From the NCBI GenBank assembly GCA_900491605.1, contig UESW01004232.1, positions 1,003,851-1,067,850 on the forward strand: 64,000 nucleotides of DNA. The letters run 5' to 3'. The notes below the pieces were generated by a model. The model saw nothing but the letters and a program-made list of their open reading frames with translations. It was not told where the DNA came from and ran no database searches. Positions 36,310 through 48,600 of this stretch are shown in pieces; the first letter of the stretch is position 1, and each line of letters begins with the position of its first letter. The DNA comes from Calamus simplicifolius (taxonomy: Eukaryota; Streptophyta; Magnoliopsida; Arecales; Arecaceae). The position numbers were made by a program, and so were the translations under genes.

Positions 36310-37039
36310 AGGGATCGAAGAGGCCCTTCAGCGAGAAGCAATAATGGAGTTAAGTGGGGATTAACGTTGAAGTTACTTGCGGGGAACAACCATCAAAAAG
36401 CCAAAATGAGGAGGCAGGATAGGATGATGATCGAGGTTGGAAAGAATGACAAGGTAGAGCTATTTTTAAAAGTTTCTCTTGTTGTGCAAAAAATAGCTCT
36501 CATGATCAGGACTGGTTTGTTTGTTTCACCAAGCCTCTGAACTGGCCGGAGGGAATGGTGGGCAAAGCTTTAATTTTACAGCTAAGGTCGTGGCCTTGGT
36601 GTGGGGGGTTGGTTGGGGGATTGGTTTTATTAGGGCCTTCCTTGCCCACGTGATCTTTAGGAAAAAAGAGTATAAACCAGAGGGCGAGAAAGGAACCGAA
36701 CGTTTCAAAGCATTACATGGGGCGGGCGTTTCATGCATGGATTTTAAGTATTGAATGGTATCAGGAGAGAGGTTTGAGCATGAGAGAGTCCAGCACCACC
36801 TTCTTGTTCCTTGTGGTACTAGAACTTCAAGCCAAAGCAAAGGATACATAACAAAATACGAAGTCAAACTAAATTTTAATCCCCATACATCAAACGCTAA
36901 TGCATGCAACTAGAAACTTTGAATCAGTAATTTTCTGTCATCAATGAGTATTTCATGAGCAAACCATGAATGGCATTCATATGGTAGTGAATTATCGGTT
37001 CAGCTAATGTTTCTCAATGGCAATACCTCCTTTTTTTAC

Positions 37040-37073
<34 letters not shown>

Positions 37074-39133
37074 TTTGACTTTCTTGTGGAAAACATTATA
37101 CATCCACATCCACCAACACTAGCTGACCGAAGTCCTTGCTACATGAACCCCTTTGAACCCTTCTCGTTGGGAAGAGCAAATAGAGACATGTTAGCAACTG
37201 TTTTTTTTTTTTTTTTTTTTAACGGTGTAAGACTCCATCGCAACTCGTTGGACAGAAAGGGCCAGAAGTTCTTAATTGAGGAATAAGTAAGGTATCTCGC
37301 TAGGGTCGCGTGTGGTGGGACGAGTAGTAGGCTTAATCCATCCCATCGCGTTAGCTTTTCCCTTCCGTTAATCTTTTCCCAATATTCATTCTCATGTCCC
37401 ATTCATCCAACAACTTAAATTAATGGCTGAAATTTGAGCCAAAGCGTGCCCGCTTCGCTCTCCTTCCCTGTGGTCGGTCGGTGGCCGCTCTCTCGAGCGC
37501 CTAACCTGCTGCGTCCTAATTATTTGGAAAAGAATCAAAGATGGTAGGAATTTATAAAATGTCATATTATTCATTTTCTAATTTAACTTTATAATGATGA
37601 TGAGGTCAGAGATACCAAACAGAAATATTAGCATATAGATCTGCACTCAATCTACAAAATTTTGAAAAGAACAAATGCAATTAAATTGGAAATCACATTT
37701 TTAGAACGACAATGAGAACAAACAATGAGGAGCATATATTTACCAAAGTAGAGCTATCAAGAAATGGAACAGGGAACAAAAGCATGCAGCTGAGCTTCTT
37801 TTGCACAGAGTTGCAACCACATGGATGGTTAGATGCATATGATGGAAGATTGAAATAATCGTTTCAAACAGAACTTGCAACTGAAGAATGACTGAAATTA
37901 CGAATGAGTTCTAACACAGCTTGCAGCTAATCTGCCAGCCAATTTGCAGTGCTCAACACTGTGCTGCTTTTTTCTGGAAAAAATAAAATAAAAATACAAG
38001 TGATACCTGAAACAGAAGGGACATCTCCTTAAATAATCAAAGCATTTGAATTGATGTTCCCATCACTTTTCATATCTGAACAGATTGGGTAACTAAATGT
38101 GAAAGAAGAATATTTTCCTATCATGGAATGTTACTTAAACAGCACATGAATTCGGTTTAACATATACATGCACGCACACATAGCTAGATACATATATTAT
38201 GCCACACACATATACATGAATATATGCCAAAGCACATGACATACATGCACGCAAGCATGTATACACACGCATGCACTCATCATGTCCATCTCTAGACAGA
38301 TTATGTAACTGATTATGACTTAATGAAATTCTTTTTTTTTTTTTCTAGATAGAAATGTTGCTCAAATCGCACACTAATTCAGGTAATACAGTGGCTGCAT
38401 TCAGTTTGGGTTAAAGTGAAAGAAGGTTACTTCGACCCACTTTTACCTGACAAACAGTTTTTTGAGCCATTTTATCCCAACAGTAAGATAAGGATTCTGA
38501 AAGAGTTGCAATTTGAAGACAAACACGATTAATATATTTCATCCTCTATGGTAGTGTAGTTATTCCAGAGTAAAGTGGATCAGGAGTAAATTGATGCATT
38601 TAACAGAGGCTACCTTACTTTGCAACTTGACAAATCACTTCACCCATTTGTTACAGGTCAATGTGCGGCTGGTTCTCTGCTTCCTAACCTTAAGTTTATC
38701 AAAGTAGTTTGCCCTGCCTGGCTCGATAGACCCAGATTCTAGTTTTCCTAGAACAAACTATTTATCATAACCATGAATTTATATCAGTTATATTATTTAT
38801 TTTGATCATAGGGATTCCAAGGCAAAATCCATTGGGCAATATTCTTTCTTGCAAGAATTTCACTGTTCTTCCCAGAAAAAAACATCGCATGTGATATGTC
38901 AATTATCAAGTCCTCAACATATCATGCAAAATCAGTTGCATGAATAAAACAGGAGTCATCAGCAGTATCAGATTATTATTTTATGTAATATTCTCTAATC
39001 AGAATGCTGAAAAATCACATCCGAGTTTGAAGCATTTGACAGCAACCAGCTCAGCATCAAGCATTACAACCAAAACAAGTGAAAACAAAGATATTTGCAG
39101 CCTCGAGTGCATGGTTTTAACAAATTATGCATA
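36310..39133. other. Intergenic between the protease gene and the 59-residue gene
   Basis: The part from 36310 to about 37000 is probably promoter DNA of the protease gene. An (ATT)n run lies at 37044-37073, a poly-T run at 37200-37220, and a stretch of repeated acata/atgcac phrases at 38161-38280. The open frames have no recognisable domain. Confidence 0.5.
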
Positions 39134-42100
39134 TCAATCCTCTTCTGATTGAGTCAGTAGGTTATCCCTGAGCCGCCTGATCTCCATTTCTCTCTCCAGC
39201 CTCTCTTGCTGGCAGAATATGAGCAAATTTAGATTCACCACTCAGAACAGCAAGAAACCACATTCTTAAGACCCATTTACAAACCACACAACATTAAAGG
39301 AAACAATTGTTCTGTTTCAAATATGTAGCCATGGCCAGTGTTTTAGACACCCATCTGATAAAAAAGCAAGTTATTGTATCTTCATGCATAAATGAGCACT
39401 CATCACATTACATTTTGAAAAACAAGACTAGGTGTATAAATATTGATTCTTTTTAGAATGTGTTCCCTTGTTATCATGAACATGTTCCAAATAAAAGTTT
39501 AAGATTATAAAGTACAAATCATGTTCCTTAAGCAGATAGCGAGGGCATTTAACAACTATGCTTCGAAATGTAACCTTATCCAATAGTTTTTCCAAATAAC
39601 AAAAAAACAATGAATAATTTGAAGTTCTTAGGCAATAGATAACAGTCAGATCAGAAATCAAACAAAAGATTATGTTATTATTCAACTCTTCACTTATATT
39701 ATCCTATTATTGAAAGGTATGCATCACATTTAATGTAGACGATGGTTGGAAGCATTGAAATTCCATTATTTTCTATATAGATGCTAAACTTAATTATCTG
39801 GTAGCTATTGATAGAGCTAAAGAGTTAGCTAAAAAGAAAAGTTCAGTTTTATACTTTGATTTTATTGGCAAATTCTATGATGCTTTTGGCTTTCTGTGAA
39901 TGGAGCTGTAAATAATATGAACTCTAAGGGCATATAAAAGAATGGGGGTGTTGTATAGTGGCGATGAATGATTGGGATTGGGACTCTATTTCCCAAATAA
40001 ATGATAATAAAGTATGATAGTTGAACCCTTATTTATTTCATCAGTTAGAAAAAGTAATATATCGAAAGCAATGCTCTGAAAGACGGGCAGGTCAGCCATC
40101 TGGCTTACCACCCACAAGCTATTGCATGTCAGGCTATATCAAAACCCAGGTTTCTTTAAAACCTGCTCAAATCATCAACCCATAGAGTTCAATCATCCAA
40201 ACTGGGCCTTGGTCAGACAGCTCACTTGATCCACACACTCAGAGGCAAGTTTCTTTAAGTAAAAAAAAAAAAAAAAAAAATCAAAAACTTATCATCGCCT
40301 CCCATGATCACTACCACCTCTCTTATCTTATTTGGTCTTGGTGGTTGCAGGACCAGAAAAGGACACAGCTGTTTAATTGAGAAGGATGCCATTGTTAGGT
40401 TTAGGAGAACCATGCTAGTGCCTGGTTGAGGATGTCACTGTCAACTGCCAAGGCTGAGGAAAATGCCAATAGAAAGATGCATGCATCTTGGTTAGAGAAG
40501 GATGATGCCAGTCATGGAGCAAAAATGCTGCTGGGGAGAGGAGAGGAATTCTTCCATTACTCTTCTTTTCTCTTCTATTACCATGTTTCCTTTTTTCCTC
40601 TCCAGATCCAGTGAGATCAGAATAAGTGGCTTGAATCACAAGAGATGGGCCGATTTAGAAATTGGGAGGAATAAGTTAGGAAAACCATAAGACTATACCT
40701 AATGGAATCTCCAAAAGGAGGGTCATGGGTCCCCTAGTCTTAACCAAGCTCCACCCCTGGCCACCATGGTGGGTTGGGCTGAGTCACTAGTTTCAAAATA
40801 TACACACATGGGCCACTAGTTTCCAAATATACCTAACGGAGTATCCAAAAGGAGGGTCATGGGTCCCTTAGTCTTAACCAAGCTCTGCCCTTGGCCACCA
40901 CAATGGGTTGGGCTAGGTCACTAGTTTCAAAATACTGATCTAAGGGAAATGGGATACAATAGAAACTTTCAATAATATAAGCACATGCAAGCAAGTAGAC
41001 ACAGACAAACTTGTTCATCAAGCCTAGTTGCATAGGACATAAAATTTCATATCACGATAATCTAAAGTTATATTAAGCAGCTTGACCAAATTAAATAGGC
41101 TGACAAACCTTGTTAATATTTGAAAGAAAGTTGTTTGTAGCTAAAATGGAAAAGGTCATGGATTTTAAGGTTTTTATAAAAAATATTGGTAGAGTATAAA
41201 AAATTAATTGATCCATGATGATACTATAATCATACAACCACTGTTCAAATTTGAATGTTTTCTCTTCCAAGTTGAGGAATTAAGACATAATTATAAGAAT
41301 TAAAATAGTTTTACGTTAATGTTTATAATGTATGCCATGTGATGCATTAAGTGTTTATTTGGATGCTGAAAGATCTTATCGTTATAATAAGATATTCTCA
41401 GCATGGCTTTTGTTTCAACCTTTCCCTTAATAAATACATCGGAGGTGGGGTGCCTCATAGAGTTTGCAACAGGTGATGACAACCAAACCTATTAAGCAAG
41501 GATAGTTAATATCTTTTCCACAGTAATTTTCTTATTCCTAAAAAGAATAGGTGGACTAGCAATTGCCAACTTCCTCAATCTCTTTGGACCACCGTGCTTT
41601 CCACATATTTGCAAAGAAAATAGTTAACTTGAAGCCCTGCTAAGAAGATCCGTTGAAACTAATAAGATCTTCCAATGTCCAAAAATGCCATAAAGTAATC
41701 ACAATCAGGTTTACTTTTCTACTATCCTCACATGTTTGATAATTAATGATATCAAAATCAAATATCATCTGAGTACATTGCTTTATATTTCCTTTAAGAC
41801 ATGCTGTATATACTATGGCAACTACTTTAAGTATTTAGTTGTTTGCATTTTCCTTTGCTTCTTTTTTCTTTCACTTATAATTTTATTATCCCATGCATGC
41901 CGCAGATCATTTAGTTGACGTATATTTGGAGAGGATATGACTAATGCCTTGCAAACTACAAGCATAAGTTCAGTCAAATTTGGTTGAGACAAACTCCTAT
42001 CAGCCAGGGGAATTAATACATCTTGAATGGAGAACTGATGCAACTTCAGTGAAGAATCAGGATCATGAAATGAAAAGAGGGTAATTCAGGAATCAGAAGT

Positions 42101-44452
42101 ACGATTTCTAGCTTTATTCAATTTATTTCAAGTTGAAGAGAGTTGTTTTTAGCTGTTTGTTATACAGGACTTTTCTAAGTTTTTAGATGAGTCTATAGTT
42201 TGAAATTAAACGAATGAGTCTGTACTTTGAAATTAGATAGATGAGTTTATAGTTTGAAATTACTTTGAAGTTTAGATATTTTCAAATATCATCACAGTCC
42301 TCACTTTTCACAATCATGAGTAGAGATATAAATGCTATTTAAATTATATGTGATTTTTGGGTGTCATGATGAGACACATCTAGGTGTATTGAACAGTCCC
42401 ATTCAAATCAAGTAATAACGGCCAGAAAGTGCTAAAACAGACTGGAGACACAAAATGCCTCTCTACTTTTTTAGCCTTAAATATGGAATAATAATCATGA
42501 CTATCTTAGTTAACATCTTATTGCAACCAGGCTAAGCACCTTCCTCAGACATACCCATGTCTGCACAATAAGACATGGGTACAAGTATGAGATATGAGTC
42601 CAATGCTTCACTGATCTCTTTATCACAGTAAATTTGGAGGCTGAGAAAAAGATGGGAGGAAGGGTGAGTATTTCTTGAAGAAACCGCACACAGAGAGAGA
42701 ACTAGAACCTATGTATGATAATAAAGGACGGCAGCAGACTGGACTAGATGTCAAGATCAGTGATAGAAGCAGGAAAACAGATATGTGCAGGTTGTATGGT
42801 GAATGAAGCTGGACGTGAACAAGGCAATCTGTGAAGGCCACCACAGTTGGGGCTAATGTGCTGTCAAGAGTGTGGAGAAAGCAATATATGATTAGATTCG
42901 GTTTCATTCAAGCAATAACAATATGTGCCCTGCACTTGGTTTATTTAAGTGGAGAGCATTTGATGAATGATTTGGTCCCCGGTTTTCTAGTTAATTCCAT
43001 AGGAAAATTAATGGCAGGCCGCTGGATTTCCAATCATTTAGTGATGAGGGCTTATTGAATAAAAATCTATTACAAAACCTGATCTGATGGCCATTTGAAT
43101 TTAGTGTGTATGCAACATGCACAAATGAGTAGAAATCAAGAGAAGTGTGTATAAAGTGCATACTTCATGACATCTCACGTGGTGACATACCAACCAATTT
43201 TCAAATCATTTTTCAGTCAAGTTGACTAGATTGAAGGGCTAAATTATCTAATAACTTCAAATTTTCAAAGATAGTGAGCAACCCAAGCTGAATGAGAAAC
43301 TTTCACAGCAGAAAGCAAAAGCCAAATAACATGAACCTCAAGTGAATAGATTGCATTATTAACAACATGGTACAAGAACTGGAAGGGAAAATGAAGCAAG
43401 AAGGTTGCCGTGAAGACTTCACGGAGACATAGAATAAAATATTTTGCATAGTTAGGTGCACAAAAGGGCTTCATTCAATACCACAAACTAAAATAGACAA
43501 ACATGATTAGGGACATAAAATAGATTTTACATTATCTTAAGTTTAAGCTGATGTATTTTATGGGTTTTGTTAATCAAATATAAACTCGATTATGTCTAGG
43601 GATATAAAAAGATGAAGACTGTGTAAAGTCATGCAGAACTTGGATTCATTCTCCTTTCACTCTATTCCTCAATCTTCTTTAACTTTGGTCACGATCTTTT
43701 TGGACCTACAGCTTACATACTGCCTCTAAGACATTGTTAAACCTTCAGCAGAATATGGAGAAAAAAACTGAAAATATTTTCTCAAAACTAGGTTTTCCAA
43801 TGGCAGGTTCAATTAGGATACCAGTACATCATATAAGAATGTACAAATAAAATCCTGATACATTCATTGTCACTAGCGCTAGGAACCTCACAGAAGCTTC
43901 ATGGCTAACTCTTAATGTTATTTTCTCCCCCTTATGTGACTTCAGCTTTGTCCATATATATGTCATTCAGATTATGTCCCACCAGATAAACTCTTTGAGT
44001 TTTCAATCACAAGCTGGATGCCAATCCATCAAATCCAAGCATATCCTAGGTTTTTATGAACTCCAATTTTCCTATAATTACTCAAACAATATCTGGCTCT
44101 TGCCGGATTCATGACCTCACAAAAACTCACAACCAACCCTATAATGGTGCATCTTCAGTACTCTGCAGATACATCGCCATATAATTGTTTTCCCAATCAA
44201 TTTGACATTCCACAAATTAAAAAACATCAAAAAGAAAAAAAAAAAAAGATAGAAATCAATACATAGGGATTTCAAGGAGCGGAAACCTACAGCGTTTTTT
44301 AAACAATGAAAACCCTAATAGAGAAAAGAGCGATCACAAAGAGAGACCTTCTCGTCCTGGTGGAGGGCGATCCAGACGTGAAGCTTCTCCATGGACTGCC
44401 AGAAGAGGAAGGCCCCGAAGGTCATCGCGAAATACGTCGCCACCTTCACCAT
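39134..44452 (-). CDS. Small membrane-anchored protein of unknown function (59 aa, 2 exons, 5.1-kb intron)
   Basis: Minus-strand exon 1 (44452-44348) encodes 35 residues starting MVKVATYFAMTFGAFLFW and ending HQDEK, followed by a GT donor. Exon 2 (39208-39134) follows an AG acceptor (ttctgccag) and encodes QERLEREMEIRRLRDNLL...SEED and TGA. Both junctions are phase 0. Residues 4-24 form one hydrophobic, aromatic-rich membrane segment. The rest is a charged helix likely to be a short coiled coil. From memory, similar short proteins with a Met-Val-Lys start occur across land plants without known function. This is family resemblance, not a database result. The exon 1 frame is open upstream to an ATG at 44578, but that part lacks conservation-like character, so I chose 44452. 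The intron (39209-44347) holds no recognisable gene. Confidence 0.72.
40695..40940. repeat. Imperfect tandem duplication (period about 134 bp) in the long intron
   Basis: Two copies, at 40695 and 40829, share tccaaaaggagggtcatggg, agtcttaaccaagctc, gggttgggct and gtcactagtttcaaaata. The copies differ at several positions, so the duplication is not very recent. Confidence 0.88.
42170..42285. repeat. Short tandem repeat, about 30-bp units
   Basis: Three imperfect units contain gatgagtctatagtttgaaa, gaatgagtctgtactttgaa and gatgagtttatagtttgaaa in succession. They lie inside the 5.1-kb intron of the minus-strand small gene. Confidence 0.8.
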
Positions 44453-45607
44453 CGTCGGAAACCCCCCTTTCCTGGATCTCGAACGCTCGAGGGCGTCTTT
44501 GTCAGCGCCGCCAGCATCATATAAATGGATCGGATACGGATGGTATATCAGCGAATCCGATATCGGCATCCGTTTCATTTGACAAATATAGGTGTTAAAA
44601 AATTTTATCTATATTTATTTTAAATACATATAAATCATATTTAAAATATGGATATAATTTAAATAATTAAATTTTATGACCTCCCAAAACAAAAGATAAG
44701 TTAAAGGTGAAAATATACTTTTGATCCACAACTTTCATTCAAAATTCTTTTTAATCCTCAAACTTTTTATTGTTATAATTTAGTCCCCTATATTTTAATA
44801 ATATTGCAATCATGATGTTTTATTAGAGCAAGTTAAAATTGATGAAATAATTAACATATTATCCTGTTAAGTTAACCACTCTATATGTTTACATGAGGAT
44901 GGCACATTAAAATTTTAATAAAAATTTTTGATAAAAAAAAAAAAAATTCTATAAAAAAATAACTAGATTTGCAAGAATTTTTCATGAAAGCCTTTTGCAT
45001 TCAGCATAACCATTTCCTGGATCGCTGCTTTGTACTAGAAGAGTTACAAATGTTTATATAGATGAAAGACTCATAGTATTTTAGATAGTCTAAGATTCGT
45101 ATTTTTTTCACAATAATGAAAACATCCACACTCACATTCTCCATATATAACATGTCCCTTTCAAACTATGTTTATATTGGGTTTATAAATTTTAAGTCAA
45201 ACTATAATAATCTATAAGATAAAGTCTTATGCTGAAAAATGTGTGAGAAGACAACCACATTGTTGGTAAATTTTGATTGATTATTATATGTAGCTAAATA
45301 ACAAAACTTTATTATGAAAGCCAACTCCATCTTGTAAAACATAAATGCACAAAATAAAAACATATATCAAGCTATCTAAACTTTGGATTGATATTTGATT
45401 CAAATTGAACAAACTTTATCAAACAAATAAAAACAGGAAAGTGGATTTCTCATTAATAGAGATTTATTTGCTTGCATTCATTTTCATAGACAAATTACAA
45501 GACTGGAGACAAATGGAAAAATTACAAGATGAGGATAGCATGTAAATTGCACAACTAGATTTTCCTCCATAACCGAGACCATGAAATTGACATCAAGCTG
45601 AGAAGGT
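44453..45607. other. Intergenic between the 59-residue gene and the hydrolase gene
   Basis: The 44453-44600 part is the leader or promoter side of the small gene. It has paired gatatcgg/ccgatat and gatacgga/catccgt motifs that could be remnants of a repeat. The minus-strand AATAAA (TTTATT at 45463-45468) lies about 140 bases past the hydrolase stop and is a candidate poly-A signal. The rest is AT-rich without features. Confidence 0.5.
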
Positions 45608-48600
45608 TTATGCAGCTTGTACTCTGTCCAGCAGGTCGACACTCTTTCGGGTCTTCTCTGGTTGATCAGTCTTCTTCCTAGACCTCTGAAGGCAATCCAA
45701 ACTCCTTCTGGACTTCTCAGCAAGGTCAAATGAGATCTTCAATTTCTCCAACTTTTCAACATTTGAAGACATGCGATCTTTGCTTCTTGACTTCTCTGTA
45801 CTATGCCTTGGTTTCTCTCTCCGATTAGTCCTGTTCCTCGATGCTTCTAAGCGGTCGGTGCTCCTTCTGGACAGATCAAAATTATCTGTGTTTTTCTTCA
45901 GACTGTTCCTTTGGGAAGGTGATTTCTCAACCGTAAACACAAACTTCTTCAGATGTCCAATATACTCAGGGAAGAGTTCCAAGTCACAGTGGTTTCCTCC
46001 TTCAATCCATAGTGGTTCATACTTCTCCTTGCACTGGTCCCAGAGCTGCTTACCATGAGAGCAGTCCACAACATCATCTGATGTTCCCTGCAAATCATGC
46101 AGGCAAACATTTAGATGCATAAAAAAAGTTGTGGTACAACAACTGGAAAAATAAAATAAAATGGAGGTGATGATCCATTTCATGTACAAGGCCCCAAGCA
46201 AGTTAGAATCATTCATAAAATTTCAATTTGTTAATCCAACGATAACTTTAACAGATCAAGTCATAAGCATTCACATCATTATGAACACCTTTGAGTTAAA
46301 TGAGGACAAAGAACCTTGTCATTCCCATATTTCGTTACTATTATGGTTGCAACTGGCTGTTCATGAATCCATTCTAAAATTTTAAGTAGAATTACTGAAT
46401 GGTTCTCCATCCATGAGTCTGTGTCCCTGGCATTTCCTTGGCTCTCATGATACTTGAGCCCAAAAAAAAAAAAAAAACACACACACACACATCATGATCC
46501 ACACTTAGCACTTCTTTTTGCAATACCATGAGTTCCCACCTCTCCTCTCTCCTTTCATTAAATGGGATTGCCACCATTCATCAAATATTCCCTCCTTTTT
46601 GAAAACAGTGAATATCCAAGATAGTGAAGGGTTGCTGCTTGCTTGCAGGCAATGTAAGTTTGATTCCCAAAGGTGAAGAATTTCAATGTACGTTGGGCTG
46701 GTTTCCCAGTTTAAGTAGCATCATCTAGCTAGTTGTTCCAGGGGGAGGCCTCCATCCCATTGCGTAGCCTACCATGCTGAAGGAAACAAGGTTTTTTTTT
46801 TCAAAAAGTCCCCATTTATATATTGCCACATACTATGCACGTCTACTTTTAGTGACAGGAATCCCGACTGCCAAAATAATACGAAACAAAGTGCATGTAA
46901 ATATTATGACAAGATGCCACTTTATTTATGACATTGGGAAATAGTAATGGACTATGAAAGAGGAGAAAAGAAAAACTTTGCTGGTTTAACTCTGAGTTGC
47001 AGGTTCATTAGAAAAAAAGGAAAAAAGCGAAAGAACGCATGAAGGATGCAAAATAATGGCACCCATGACCACTAAAGAGGCCCAGCAGCAATGCAAATTT
47101 GTTGTTGCACTTATTTACAGTTCTAATGATGGAAATTCGACCAAGTGCTTACAGACTTTTGACAACAAGAGTGAACCCATCATTAATATCATCAGAAGTG
47201 CATAATGTGAAAGGTGCCAACTATGAACCACTTACAGTCACAGGCAATTCCAGAGGTGTTTGCTGCAAACCTGGAAACATGACCGAGAACGAGATGCTAT
47301 AAGGTTATGATGGAGAAAAGAAGGCCAATAGTACAAAGAAGGTAAGTCAATCAGATGACTTTGAAAAGAGATTTGAATATCATGTATGAGAATTACTGAA
47401 TAATACTCAACACCAATGCCTGATGCAATGGCGGGTTATCTTTGAGGGATTCCTGAAATCAGATTTAACCATGTTTTTGACTTCAATAATCAGTAATGGA
47501 ATGACTTCACATAGGTAACTTACCAACTCAACATAGGGGAAATATGATGCTTCACACACACACACACACACACACANGACTCTCACATTGGCAAATGGAT
47601 TGACTTGTTAATTTGAAAACTAAATAAACAGCATATGAAATAGGACTGGTGATGAATGAGTGAATGAAACAACCGGCAAAGAAAATTTTATTCAAGTAAA
47701 AATGATATTATGCGATATGTACAGAATCCAAGGTTGATAGTATCTATAGAGCAGTAACAGATGATTGTTCATATAATACCATAATTTCAATGATCAATGC
47801 TACAAAGAAATTCAGGCATTGACAAACAATCAGGAGGCCAAACGGCAATTAGGCACTAAGTGGCTCCCAAGTGTTAAGGCAGCCAAAAACACTAAAGAAG
47901 AAAGAAAACATACAAGATTTGCAGCCACCCTAATAAAGGATTCTTTCCTAGAGGTTATTTAAAAGGACACCATTTGTCCCTTAACCTCACCTTGCGACCT
48001 TCTGTCGGTGGTGTCATATTGCACCCTAATGGAAATCATGTTTCATGGGTAGTTCTATGCATAAAAAGGTTGCCATACTTCAGACATATCTCATAAACTT
48101 GATAATTGTGGCTCATGCTTTATAATTTATAACATTTTAATGGAGATTATCCCATGGGGATCCCATTAATGGGATATATGGTCGTGTACTTCTTTTTCCT
48201 TTATATATTTTCCTTTGTAAATGGGTTCTTTCACACAGACAAGAAGGCACCATTACTAGTACTTGATTGATTAATTCAAGATACATTGCTTCACAAACTT
48301 TGAAAGTTTTGAGATTCATGCATAACATCAAACAACTTGTTCTCCCTCTTTACAGGCAGAAGGCCAGGTTATAGAGCTTACATGATCTTTTCATTTTCAT
48401 AGTTTTTCTTTCACACAGACACAAGGGGAAAAAAGAATGAAAATAAAGCTAAACTATATAAAGAATAAATGAAGATAAAGAATATTCAGAAATGTTTTAA
48501 GCTTTGTTTATCAGGTTTTATGCCTAGGAAGCTATTATGTGACTGTGATGTCTATGAAAATTAGTAGTTAGAAAGCAATGGAAAAAGACATATTTTAGCC

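Noticed and set aside
44453..44578. Longer N-terminus (42 extra residues) for the small membrane protein
   Set aside because: The added part lacks any targeting or conserved look and contains repeat-like DNA. The ATG at 44452 directly precedes the hydrophobic segment, so it was preferred.
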